Source: Corallium rubrum (Eukaryota; Cnidaria; Anthozoa; Scleralcyonacea; Coralliidae). Taken from it: 64,000 nt of DNA. The position numbers and the translations under genes are program-made. Each line of letters starts with the position of its first letter. Within the stretch, counting starts at the first letter, position 1. The DNA lies in the NCBI GenBank assembly GCA_964035015.1, contig OZ036001.1, positions 16,565,111 to 16,629,110 of the forward strand. The letters run 5' to 3'. Of this stretch, positions 22,390 through 32,905 are shown piece after piece. The notes beneath the pieces were generated by a model. It ran no database searches, was not told the origin of the DNA, and was given only the letters and a program-made list of their open reading frames with translations.

Positions 22390-23606
22390 CCCCGGTAGCA
22401 TCAATATTCAACGCTTCGATTCGTTAAGGTAAAGTCCCTCCTCTGTGGAAATCGGCCAATGTTTTACCGATTTTAAAGAAAAACACCGCTCAGGTTACAG
22501 ATGATGATCTTCGACCAATTTCATTAACTCCTACAATCAGTAAAATCCTCGAAGGCTTCGTCTTCAAGTGGTTATTTGAACAGATCGTACCTTATATTGA
22601 TCACTACCAATACGGAAACATGAAGAAGTGCTCTACCACACTTGCTCTTATTCATATGATCCATCATTGGTTAGCAGCTACCGATTCCACCGGTTCTGTA
22701 ATACGCGCTTGTATGATAGATTTCTCCAAAGCGTTTGACAGAATAGATCATAATATTCTAATTAAAAAGCTGCAAGCCCTTGGTGTCCATCCTTGTCTAA
22801 TAAATTGGTGCGCCGATTTCCTTCGCTGTCGGTACCTAAGAGTTAAAGTAGGAACAAACAAATCGTCTTGGAAACTAGTGCATGCAGGAGTTCCTCAGGG
22901 CACTAAGCTTGGTCCCCTTCTATTCTTAGTTATGATTAATGACCTAAAGACATATTTTCCTTTGTACAAATACGTGGATGATTGCACCCTCTACGAAGTC
23001 GTATTAAAACCGTATATCAGTGAAATACAAGAAGATTTCAACGAATTACAAACCTGGACAGCTAACAACAATATGCTTCCAAACGTCAAGAAAACAAAAG
23101 AGCTCCGAATTTCCTTTCTGAATGAAGAACCAACGTTTCTCCAACTAACTGCTAGTAACAATACAGTGGAAACGGTACCTTGGTTTAAACTTCTTGGCCT
23201 TATTATCTCATCAGATTTGACTTGGGACCAACATGTCAATTACATTTGTGCAAAGGCGAGTAAAAGACTGTACGCTATCAGAATATTAAAGCGGTCAGGC
23301 GTCTCAACCCCTGATCTAACACGTATTTATTGTTCATTCGTCCGTCCCATTCTAGAGTATGCATGTCAAGTTTGGCACTTCTCTCTCACCGAAAAATTGT
23401 CTTATCAGATTGAACAAATACGAAAAAGAGCAGTCAAAATTATCCTACCTCTGCAGACATCGTATGAAACAAGCCTGGCTAAGTTAAAACTATTAACATT
23501 GGCAGAACGCAGACAAGAACTCTGTTATAAATTATATCAATCGATTGTCCAAGACGAAAATAATAAATTAAACGAACTGTTACCAGAACCCAAAGAACAC
23601 TCCTAA
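22390..23606 (+). pseudogene. Second LINE, 5'-truncated reverse transcriptase
   Basis: RT sequence starts around 22430 (PPLWKSANVLPILKK, LRPISLTPTISKILE) and continues through CMIDFSKAFDRIDH, AGVPQGTKLGPLLFL, KYVDDCTLYEV and the thumb region, with its stop at 23604-23606. From about 22430 the frame is open; only the 5' part (endonuclease and ORF1) is lost. The same VPQGTKLGP and YVDD signatures as in the 19-kb LINE put it in the same group, but the two are clearly different families. An AT-rich 3' UTR-like stretch follows to about 23970. Confidence 0.9.
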
Positions 23607-26600
23607 CCATTAAGAAACCCACGATATTTCCCAATGATTAAAACAAAAACGGACAGATATAGGAAATCATTCATATGTGAAGCTATTAAATTATTTGACA
23701 ATTGTCGTTAGTGGCAGTGGCAATAGACGAGTTTGCCTAAACTTGAAATTTTTATATCTTAACCTCAATAAATCTTAAATTGTTGAACATATTAATCTTT
23801 TAAATTTTGTAAATATAATGTCGTAAACATACTCTTGTAAATATAATTTTTATATACAGTATACATATATAGTTAATTTTATACCAATCCATGTAAAATC
23901 AAGTTTTTTATGTTGTTACATCGTAAACAGCATACTAGTTGATTATGAATAAACACTTAATAATTAATATCTGATAAAGCACGAACTGCGAGTTTATTAT
24001 ACGGCTTCAAAAACGAACCACTTGGTAAGTTGATTGGCGGAGTTAGTTTGAAAAATAACCTTGTCTAAGCCGAGAAAATCAAAGCTAAAGTTTATGTAAA
24101 TCAGGAGAAATCTTTATCACATATAAAGATACGATACGGTAATGATTTTCTTTTGTGTTTTCCTCATGAATTATTAATGAGTTTTTGAAACTGTAACTAA
24201 AAAACCATTAATAATTCATGAGGACATTTTATTATTGAGAAAATTACAGCATTAATTAAGATATGTGTTTGGTTCTTAGTTGTTTATGGCAGTGCTGACT
24301 CTAACCCTACTGCCACAGTAACCATTGCAAAGTACACATACCTAAACCCAACCAAAGCCATGCATCTAATTAGTGTGAGGTAGTGAAATCCATTATGTGG
24401 ACGTAACATGAAGCAGCTATAAAGGAGGCTGCGATCCTTTGCACTGATCAAAAGGATTGTGGCTTCTGTCTGTAGGCGAGTTGCCAAAATCTCTATTCAA
24501 TAAATCTCACTGGAAGATTAATGGGAAAAAACGACCTAACTTATAAGTATATAATTTGGTACTGCTCATTCGTAAAGGTGAAGTGTAAAACGGTATTAAT
24601 AACAACAGATCAATACTTGGAAAAAGTCAAGATTTGAAAGTCGAAGAAATGTCATTTAATTGTATCGTGCATACACAAATAATTTATTCATCATTCAGAT
24701 CGAGAATTAAAACTCAATCCCAGGAAAACCAAATTTCAGTATCTGGCCAGATAATTATTAAAAACTATCCAGTGCACATCTAGTATTAATGTAATACACT
24801 GTATATTAATGTTGATTTTTCTGACTGATTCTCAAAAATGGATTTTTCCTTAGGAAAGATGTTTTATAATATAGTGACTCAGTGGTTGTTACATGTATGT
24901 GTGTGCCAATACTCCATAGAGCATTAATGGGATAAAAACAGGGGGAAACATTTGTAAGAAAATAGGGGGAAAATTGTCAATGATTTAATAAATTACAATG
25001 AATAATTTTTGTTCAATTGTTTATTGTTCAGTTCTATTATCTATTTCAATTACCTTCATGTTGTATCCCATTCTTGATTAGCACTTTTCACTGCAGCCCT
25101 TACGGTACGCTAATAATTGATTATTAAACGATTAGTTATTGTAAGGCATCATACCCTAGACTATTTAATTTTTTTAATATAATTTTTTCCTCTTCATATA
25201 GAGTTGAAAATGTAAATCATCAGTTTGATCCCCAAATCAGTTGGATTTTATACTCATTGGATCTTTGCTCTTACTGTCCCAAGCTACTGTACAGTACTTT
25301 AATAGGAAAAAAAGTGAAACTGGTAACAAAGTATGAATTCAATTTGACTTTCAAGTAGATACTGTGATGATACAGTTGATGAAACATATACATGTGTTGC
25401 AAGGCACTGCCAACAGCTGTACAATAGTAAACACACATTTCAAAAGGTGAAAATTACCTCAACTAATGAAATTTACTTTTTAGCAGCAAATTTCATTTCA
25501 AAAATATTTTCTAGCAGGCACTTTCTACCTCTCATGCTCTATAAGCATTATGCTATGTAACAGCAAGTATATGTTTCTTATGCCACTGTACTGCTACATG
25601 TTAATTGTATTTTTCTAATGATTCCATATATATATATATTATAAGGTAACATTTAGTAGCATATTTATTCAAACATTTATTACAGTATAGCTTAATCCTT
25701 TTAAAAAATTGAACAACAGATGTCTGCAATTTTAGTTACCAAACTTTTTTTATCGACTAATTATTATCTACTGTGTAAAAGTTTTACCATGTGAAGCAAA
25801 AGGTGTGTAGTTAAGTAAAACAGCCTTTTGAAAAATATTGTGGCAAACAAAATCTTAAACAAAATTTTAATGTAAAAAACGATTAGTATAATGTACAACT
25901 TTTGATCAACCAGTCCCTGTGCAACATTTACATTGCGAATGAGCGTAGTGTCACCCAGCAGATTGTTGCTGCTATGGAAATTAAATCAGTTTTCACCTTG
26001 AACATTTGCTTTTGACTAATTAATGCGAGATTGATTTAAGCATTGGAGGAAACACTATACTTCATGGGCTGAAAGCCGAGTGATATAATTAGCTATGATA
26101 AAATTATAAACACTTTGCTTGTGGGTTTCTAGAAAGTGTTGACTGGATTGCGATTTATGCAATCAGGACGATCATGCTCTCCAGATCTCTCACTGTGGCC
26201 TTGCACACTCCAACTTCTTGCACAGCTATATGTACATGTATTTAAGGTATATAAATGGAAAACATTACTCTATACTCTCAATATGTCAAGGGATATGCAG
26301 CTAGTATATACAATAGGAATACAGTAACTTTTTTGAGTACAGTAGTTCATTTTCTCCATGTACAGTACACCCTAATTGTTTTTGCAACTCATGTGAATGG
26401 CTGTTGTCTGCAATGTCAGTAGAGCCTCATTCTAGTTCAGAGCAACCATATGTGCTCAACAACAATTTCCTCTCTCGATGATTAAAACCACGAAGTCTTA
26501 AGCTATTTCTACTTGATCTCTAGACTGTACTTTTAGCTTAATGTCTTAAATGAGCTGCTACTGAGTACAAACTACCTTTTATTGTTACCTTCTGCTTATT

Positions 26601-26820
26601 TCTTATACTCACAATGATGTTTTGACTTGGTATTCAGTTACAGTATACTCTGTGAAAAATTGTTGTTGCAGGGATGTATGTTCGATAGATGAAAAAATTG
26701 TCCTTAATTTTACGATATTTTGTCTCCATACAAAGCATCCAGACTGAGAGAAAAGGTTAAATATTGATTTCTGAACAGCATTAATTGTTGTATTATTTTA
26801 TTTGCATATACAACATCTCA
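23607..26820. other. AT-rich interval with no supported gene
   Basis: Apart from a hairpin at 24160-24222 (CCTCATGAATTATTAATG and its inverse), a short CTGGATA-type fragment near 24740-24780 and a short TA run at 25626, I see no coding, RNA or repeat structure. Open frames are short and lack codon-like composition. Confidence 0.6.
24160..24222. repeat. Short inverted repeat
   Basis: CCTCATGAATTATTAATG and CATTAATAATTCATGAGG are perfect inverse copies about 25 bp apart. It may be a small MITE or remnant. Confidence 0.85.
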
Positions 26821-26822
26821 GT

Positions 26823-27035
26823 TTATCTTCTTGAACTTGTCGTATTAACCTTAACAATCAAAGGGACCTTGTCCCTGGCAATTTTGCTTGTCTCTCTTTC
26901 TTCCTCCCATGTCCTTTCCTGCCGTTGGACAATCTTGGTGTTTTGCTCCATGAGTAGCTTTTGGTTCTGTAAGATCTTCTTCATTATCTCTTTGTGGTTG
27001 ACGTTGTCATTTCTTTCCATGGCAAAGCCAGTCTT
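26823..27035 (-). CDS. Possible exon with coiled-coil composition (unrecognised)
   Basis: The minus-strand frame of about 65-70 codons has a charged helical pattern (MERNDNVNHKEIMKKIL, LLMEQNTKIVQRQE, EEERETSKIARD). It could be a terminal exon of an unknown gene or a transposon scrap. There is no second exon or splice evidence, so I give it low weight. Confidence 0.25.
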   Translation of the reverse strand, partial: KTGFAMERNDNVNHKEIMKKILQNQKLLMEQNTKIVQRQERTWEEERETSKIARDKVPLIVKVNTTSSRR

Positions 27036-27123
27036 AATATTCCTTTGTACTTTTTGAAAAAGCTTTTGAAAAAGCTTTTGAAAAAGAGACCTTCGAAGGC
27101 TTCGATTTTCCCTCGTCTCCTTA

Positions 27124-27136
27124 TTTTCGCGCCAAT
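27124..27136 (+). promoter_or_regulatory. E2F-like site upstream of Tnp2 gene 2
   Basis: TTTTCGCGCCAAT contains the E2F core TTTCGCGC merged with a CCAAT-like end, 128 bp before the ATG of the transposase at 27264. The 15-mer TTATTTTCGCGCCAA is shared exactly with 39584-39598, upstream of the other transposase. Confidence 0.45.
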
Positions 27137-29004
27137 AAGCTGTTTTCTTATTGGCCTGATTAGGTCATGTGATAAGGAAAATAACCCCTTATGTCCCCAA
27201 AATTCCCGATATTAAGGGGGTGATATTTGTTTCTATGGCAACTAAAGAGATTATGTTAGTAATATGGCTGATCGCAGCTATCTTACGTTGTGTCCTCACT
27301 GTGAAAGTTATTTGCCTGGTAGAACGTTTAGAAGACATAGAGAAAGTTTTTTCGATGCACGTAATAATAGATGGGAAAAGGATGAATGATTGTTGGAAAG
27401 CAGTAGTGGAGACGAGACCCCTTTTATGGAAATAAGTCAAGGTATTGATCATTCAGTGTTTCGTGATAGTGATAGCGATGTTGACGACCCCGGGCAACAA
27501 GCCACGGATGACAACTTGGGCGAGTTGCTTAACAACGAGGTATGGGATGATACATTAGTAAATGACATAGATGAGGATTTTAGTGAGAACCATGAAGTCC
27601 CATCTATTGAAGTAAATTCATCAAATCGTTCATCTAGTCGTACCTTAGTTAATTGCTTGATAATATTACTAGCGTACTTTTGGACTTATTTTCGCATATC
27701 TGACAGTGCCATGGAATTTCTTTTGTCTTTCTTAAAAAAGTTTTTTGAAGTAGCAGCGTTATCGAACAATTGGTTTGCTGCGCTGGCATTGGCTTTCCCG
27801 GGAACATTGTATTACTTTCGTAAAGAAATTGGTTTTGTCAAGGACAGTTTTACCAAGTACATTGTTTGCCCAAAATGCTCCGCTATATATAAGTTTGAAG
27901 ACAGTTGTACTGTTGGCAGTAGAAAGGTTTCGAAGACATGCTCGTATGTTAAATTTCCCAATCACAGACAGCGTCGAATGCGCAATCCTTGCGGTACAAC
28001 TTTGTTAAAAGAAGTTACACTAAAAGATGGTACTAAACGTCTTTACCCGCACAAAGTGTACTGTTATAAAAGCATTATTGCCACCTTGAAAGAGTTTGTT
28101 AAAAGAGGGGGTTTTACTGAGAGTTGTGGCGCAACCGTGAAATTCGTTCTGTTCATCAAATTATGTGCGATGTTTTTGAAGGGCGAGTTTGGAGAGACTC
28201 TCAAACATATAGTGGTTCTCCGTTTTTATCTGCTCCACGTAATTACGCTTTCGTGCTTAACGTAGATTGGATGCAGCCATTTGATCACACCCAGTACTCT
28301 ATTGGGGTACTTTATTTAGCTTTAATGAATCTGCCACGAAGTGAACGCTTCAAAAGACAAAATATTTTTCTCGTCGGAGTTATCCCAGGTCCAAATGAGC
28401 CTGAACTAAACATTAATTCATATCTATCCCCACTGGTTGATGAGCTATTGATACTTTGGGAAGACGGAGTATAGCTTAGACATTCGGGATCACCCCTCTT
28501 TCTGGAAGGCTTCAAGGTGGCTTTACTGTGCGTAGCATGTGATATGCCTGCAAGTAGAAAGGTGTGTGAGTTTACTGGGCACAATTCAAGATGTGGGTGC
28601 AATAAATGTACAAAGGAATTTCAATGCTCAGGAATTGGCGAGGCAACTGACTATTCCGGTTTTGAGCCACAGGGGCAGATCCAGAGTGTAGCGAAGGATG
28701 CTTAAGCATCAGTCAAAATTTGTAAACAAATACAGAAATTTGATGTATTGCGCATTCTTCTGTACTAATACAGGTCGATAATATGACATCCGTTGTTGTA
28801 GAATACTCAGGCAAAATCAATGTCAAGTTATTAAACTTCGAAGAACTCCGTCTTCTATGATGTTTATTATTCGCGCGTAAATTAATCGAATATTAATAGG
28901 AACTCATCCGATCGGTTTATAGAATTCACGCCCCCACAAGACAAGTTGCCAATGCGTGTGGCTATTTATGTCTGCCCAATCACATCTATTTTTTACAATG
29001 TAGC

Positions 29005-29110
29005 GCATATTTGGCGGGAGCTACACTGCTTAGACTTAGCCAATCAGGTACATTGTTGAGTATAGCTCAAATTTGGCGGGAGCTATACTGATTAAGAGTA
29101 TCCAATCAAG
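29005..29110 (+). promoter_or_regulatory. Duplicated E2F-like / CCAAT promoter module
   Basis: Two direct copies about 62 bp apart of TTTGGCGGGAGCTAxACTG (29010 and 29072), each followed by CCAATCA (about 29039 and 29100). TTTGGCGGGA is a good E2F consensus. A TATA-like stretch lies at about 29185 and a small ATG frame starts at 29282, so this looks like a compact promoter. Confidence 0.5.
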
Positions 29111-29281
29111 TTTTTTGATGGGCGATGCTTGCATGTTTAGGCAATTTGAGTAAACACGAAGTCATAATCGCGCCTGGTGCGCTTTTATATATTATATATT
29201 ATTTGTCTCGAGAAGACACTACCAAAACAGTGAGAACCGCGGTGAGACAAATATCAGTGGAATATTCGCTCAAATTGTGTG

Positions 29282-29540
29282 ATGTCTGAGCTCTTACTAG
29301 AGTTAGAAAGGCTAGTACCTACGGACGCTGAAGACGGACTGCAACGTGTCGTCAAGAAAATGTAGTGCGTTTAAAGCAGTTTTGTCTTGACAAGCTCGCA
29401 AACGTTGTAAATGAATATGAGCAACATGACCATGGACCGGGGTGCCCTGAAGGAAATACATCGTTGCGCGTTAGTCAATTTAGTGACCTCCAGTTTCCTA
29501 ATGGTCAAAGGATATGGTCAGGCGAACTACGACCAGTAAG
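29282..29540 (+). CDS. Possible first exon, function unknown
   Basis: ATG at 29282 opens MSELLLELERLVPTDAEDG and stops at about 29366. Shifting by one base just before the stop gives an open continuation with LKQFCLDKLANVV and FPNGQRIWSGELRPV up to a GTAAAT donor at about 29541. The combination of promoter-like sequence, ATG, helical N-terminus and donor suggests a decayed first exon of a transposon gene. I do not recognise the family. Confidence 0.35.
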
Positions 29541-30028
29541 GTAAATAAACGTTCATATATCTGTATGATGATCAAACAATTTTAAATAACTATAGATTTT
29601 TACAGAAGACCTTCGCGCAACAATTCATTATTTTGTTTTATCTTAAAGAGCATTTTGCCTTTATATGCTAATTTTAATAAACCAGTGAGTAGTTGTGATA
29701 ACATTTGTGCTTGATTTTATATGCGCACGGTGACGCGGTACATGTTTGGAAACATTGCGTATAATTTGCCACACGGTTTTAAGGCTATGTGCACACGGTA
29801 ACGTTTCCAACCGTTTTCGTATTGTTTCAAGTAATGAACTGATTGTTCTCGATTCCCTTGAGAACAGCAAACAATGCAAAAACGCTCGGAAACGTTACCG
29901 TGTGGACATCGCGCATCTCTCGCAGGCTACCGCATTTCACAGCTGTTGAAATGCGTTTGCCATTGGGATGGAGTATATACACTATTGTAGACTACAGCAG
30001 CGGTGTAATGTTTGAAATAGGTTCGTAG

Positions 30029-30090
<62 letters not shown>
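30029..30090. repeat. (TA)n microsatellite left of hammerhead array
   Basis: Pure TA run with one G interruption, directly abutting repeat unit 1 of the hammerhead array. Confidence 0.95.
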
Positions 30091-30091
<1 letters not shown>

Positions 30092-30147
30092 TTCAATCCA
30101 CAGACACGTGTTTCGCTGTACTACAGCTCATCAGTATAGCTTGGAAC
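30091..30147 (-). ncRNA. Hammerhead ribozyme, unit 1
   Basis: Minus strand: CTGATGA, stem II GCTGT/ACAGC with AGT loop, GAAA, stem III ACAC/GTGT, then GTC as cleavage triplet. Stem I pairs next to the core include two G.U wobbles (CUAUA with UGUGG), and the outer stem is weakened by one mismatch. Confidence 0.8.
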
Positions 30148-30366
30148 AATCTGAATGAATTTCACCAATTACTTATACACATGCGATCGTCGGTGACAAC
30201 CGCATGTGGGAGAGCATCGGTGAAGTACATTCAGATAATGTGAAGTGTGCATGGGCCCAGAGTGCTCAAACTTCCACAAGGGTAGTGAGCGTTGCATTAT
30301 CGCCAATAGGTACCCATGGCAACTTCACAGAGTGCTCAACAACACCGAAGTGAAGGAGCGTACATA

Positions 30367-30423
30367 GTTCAATCTACAGACACGTGTTTCGCTGTACTAC
30401 AGCTCATCAGTGTAGCTTGGAAC
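30367..30423 (-). ncRNA. Hammerhead ribozyme, unit 2 (best copy)
   Basis: Minus strand reads GUUC-CAAG-CUACA-CUGAUGA-GCUGU-AGU-ACAGC-GAA-ACAC-GUGU-C | UGUAG-AUU-GAAC. All three helices are perfect: stem I inner CUACA/UGUAG and outer GUUC/GAAC around an internal loop, stem II GCUGU/ACAGC, and minimal stem III ACAC/GUGU. All conserved core bases are present and the predicted cut falls between + positions 30378 and 30379. The tiny stem III resembles the schistosome satellite hammerhead. Confidence 0.92.
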
Positions 30424-30642
30424 AATCTGAAGGAATTTCACCAATTACTTATACACATGCGATCGTCGGTGACAACCGCATGTGGGACAGCATCGGTGAA
30501 GTACATTCAGATAGTGTGAAGTGCGCATGGGCCCAGAGTGCCCAAACTTCCACAAGGGTAGTGAGCGTTGCATTATCGCTAATAGGTACCCATGGCAACT
30601 TCACAGAGTGCTCAACAACACCGAAGTGAAGGAGCGTACATA

Positions 30643-30698
30643 GTTCAATCTACAGACACGTGTTTCGCTGTACTACACTCATCAGTGTAGCTTGGAAC
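30643..30698 (-). ncRNA. Hammerhead ribozyme, unit 3 (damaged)
   Basis: Same as unit 2 except for one missing base in stem II (ACACTC instead of ACAGCTC on the plus strand), which weakens that helix. Stem I, stem III and the core are unchanged. Confidence 0.75.
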
Positions 30699-30797
30699 AA
30701 TCTGAATGAATTTCACCAATTACTTATACACATGCGATCGTCGGTGACAACCGCATGTGGGACAGCATCGGTGAAGTACATTCAGATAGTGTGAAGT

Positions 30798-30800
<3 letters not shown>

Positions 30801-30847
<47 letters not shown>
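30801..30847. repeat. (TA)n microsatellite right of hammerhead array
   Basis: Pure TA run truncating unit 3. Confidence 0.95.
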
Positions 30848-30849
<2 letters not shown>

Positions 30850-31296
30850 AACTTCTAGCAATTGCCTTCCAATATATATTTCCGTCAAAATGAACCTGAC
30901 TGTAATTTATTTTATTTGGTAATATCAGTTTTAAATTAATCATTCGTGATGTTTAAGTATTGATGTGATTGCTTGTATTGCTTTTTATTTCTATCGCTTT
31001 TAACTTGAATATTTACAATTTGTTATATTTTCTACAAAGATCGATAGTTTAAGCTCTTGTTAAAATGACGTAACGGAGGTGTCAAATTTCCCTAACAATA
31101 AGATTTACAGTAAAGATGATGTTCTATGTTGTTGGTGTCATGAGATCACTCATGATTTGCTGTATTTTTACAAATTCCTGGCCTTTTCTGACATAACATT
31201 CCATACAAACTATGACATCATATACAGGTTATGACGTCATATACAGACTATGACGTCGTAAAGCTGCACTCAATTTTTTTGCTGGATCCGCCCCTC
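30848..31296. other. Non-coding right part of the hAT-like insert
   Basis: AT-rich, with a short repeat of TATGACGTCATATACAG-type units at about 31210-31260 (three TATGACxTCxTA motifs). No gene is seen. Confidence 0.5.
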
Positions 31297-32905
31297 AGCC
31301 ATGCCCTCAAGAAATACGGTTCAGCACAGAAGACAAGTAAGAGAAATACAAGAAGAACGTACCCAAGACGCGCGTAATGCAAAAGAATCCTTATACGGAG
31401 TACGGTACTCTGAGCTGCTTAGGTTACCATACTTTGACTGCGTAAGATTTACAATAGTTGATCCTATGCACAATCTGTTCTTGGGAACTGCTAAACGCAT
31501 GATGGAAATTTGGCTTCAATGAAATATTTTGACGCGAGCTGATTTGGAAGCTGCCCAGAATAAGGTAGACGCAACGCATGTTCCATCGAATTTAGGTCGG
31601 ATTCCATTTAGGATTGCAACGTCATTTGCTGGATCTACCGCAGAACAATGGAAGGCCTGGGTCACTGTTTTTTCTTCGTTTGCTTTGTTTGGTCATCTTC
31701 CTGACAACGATTACATTTGTTGGGTGAAATTTGTCATGGCTTGTAAACTACTGTCGCGACCATTGATAAAGATAGCAGATGTAGGCGTGGCACACGCTCT
31801 TCTCCATGACTTTTGCAGTGCCGTGGAACAACTATATGGTAACTCTCGCATTACCCCAAATATGCATACGCATACTCATTTAGCGGATTGCATTTTAGAT
31901 TACGGTCCCATATACAGTTTTTGATTGTTCAGTTTTGAACGGTATAATGGTATACTAGGCGATTACTACACAAACAACAAATCAATCGAATTGCAAGTGA
32001 TGCGAAAATTTTTAAGAGATCAGAACTTAAGGAACTTAGAATTTCCAGAAGAGTTCAAGGGGCACTTTGAACAAATGATTGATAAATTGGAACAGAGTAA
32101 CATCGACGTCTCTGGAGTTGATGTAAAGGCCTTGATTAATGTTCTTCAGTTAAGTCAAGATCGCATTGATTTAACAGATGACTTACGGTTCTCAGTTGCT
32201 GATATTCTTTTGGGTCACCACACGTTGTAGAAAATTTCGATGATGACGAGCTTCAGTACACCGCGGAGGTGTATAAGCTTTTTCTTCCAACAATATCATC
32301 TCAGGATATCCCGCAACTGTACGACAAATAAGCGTCTGTCGAGTGTGCTGGAGAAAGATACGGATCTGAGTTTTCTCGTCTGAATCGCTCTTCATTTGTT
32401 CTCGCTAGATGGGTTGGTAGATTTGACGGTAGCGTCGATGCTGAAACTGCAGATGAAAGGCCGTGTGTCATCCGGTATTTTGCAAAGCAGTCCATTTGTT
32501 TCGGTCTTCGTAGATGTACCTTTTGTTTTGCACGCGTTAGCTGGTTTCAGCGCCACCTTCATCAGTTCCTGTGTGGCAGATCCGAAGGAACCCCTAAAGT
32601 TTGGTGCGCTAACGTATTCGAGAGTTTTGGTCCTGCGTCGTTCATACCAGTCCAACGAATTTCCAGAAAATACATAGCTGGGTATGACAAGGTGGGTGGG
32701 GAAAACGTTCTATTTGTGTTGCCATTGGAGAAGAAGTCCCTTTTATAAAAGACTGGAATTGATGTTTGTATCCCGCAGTGCAATGTTTCATATATTTTAT
32801 AGCGGTTGATCCAAGCAATATTTTCAACTATTTGTGTTTTGGCGCAAACATTTCTTAGGTCACTATAGTGTACCTTTGATGTTCAAATTGTGCGCACAGA
32901 CTAAG

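Larger units (their letters stand above)
30091..30800 (-). repeat. 276-bp tandem repeat with hammerhead ribozymes (retrozyme-like), about 2.6 units
   Basis: Units start at 30091, 30367 and 30643, exactly 276 bp apart. Units 1 and 2 are complete and about 96% identical; unit 3 ends in a TA run at 30800. There is no ORF of note. Each unit carries one minus-strand hammerhead. Tandem non-coding units of 170-400 bp with one type I hammerhead, flanked by simple repeats, are the layout described for metazoan retrozymes, which give rise to small circular RNAs. Membership in that class is inferred from this layout. Confidence 0.8.
28672..31297. mobile_element. hAT-like non-autonomous insert in Tnp2 gene 2
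   Basis: It begins CAGGGGCAGATCCAG and ends CTGGATCCGCCCCT, an imperfect inverted pair of the CAGGGGCGGATCC type seen in hAT elements. Flanks TTGAGCCA and CTCAGCCA differ at two of eight positions and are a candidate 8-bp target duplication. Removing it brings the transposase similarity together almost exactly. It contains E2F-like sites, a small possible exon and the hammerhead repeat array, but no transposase. Confidence 0.6.
27264..32748 (+). pseudogene. Tnp2-type (CACTA/EnSpm) transposase 2, split and decayed
   Basis: It starts with ATG at 27264 and a zinc-knuckle-like CPHC...RRHRESFF. An acidic N-terminal region follows, then the Tnp2 core: LNVDWMQPFDHTQYS (first Asp), GVIPGPNEPE, VACDMPASRK with CGCNKC, and after the insert FTIVDPMHNLFLGTAKRM (second Asp), PNMHTHTHLADCILDYGP and SFERYNGILG (Glu). 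A C-terminal domain with VSWFQ and FIPVQ motifs ends near 32748. Disruptions: TGA at 27384, frameshift near 28120, TAG near 28472, a 2.6-kb insert (about 28672-31297), TGA at 31520, TGA at 31922 replacing a Trp, frameshift near 32226 and TAA near 32328. It is a different subfamily from the 13.5-kb gene. Confidence 0.88.
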
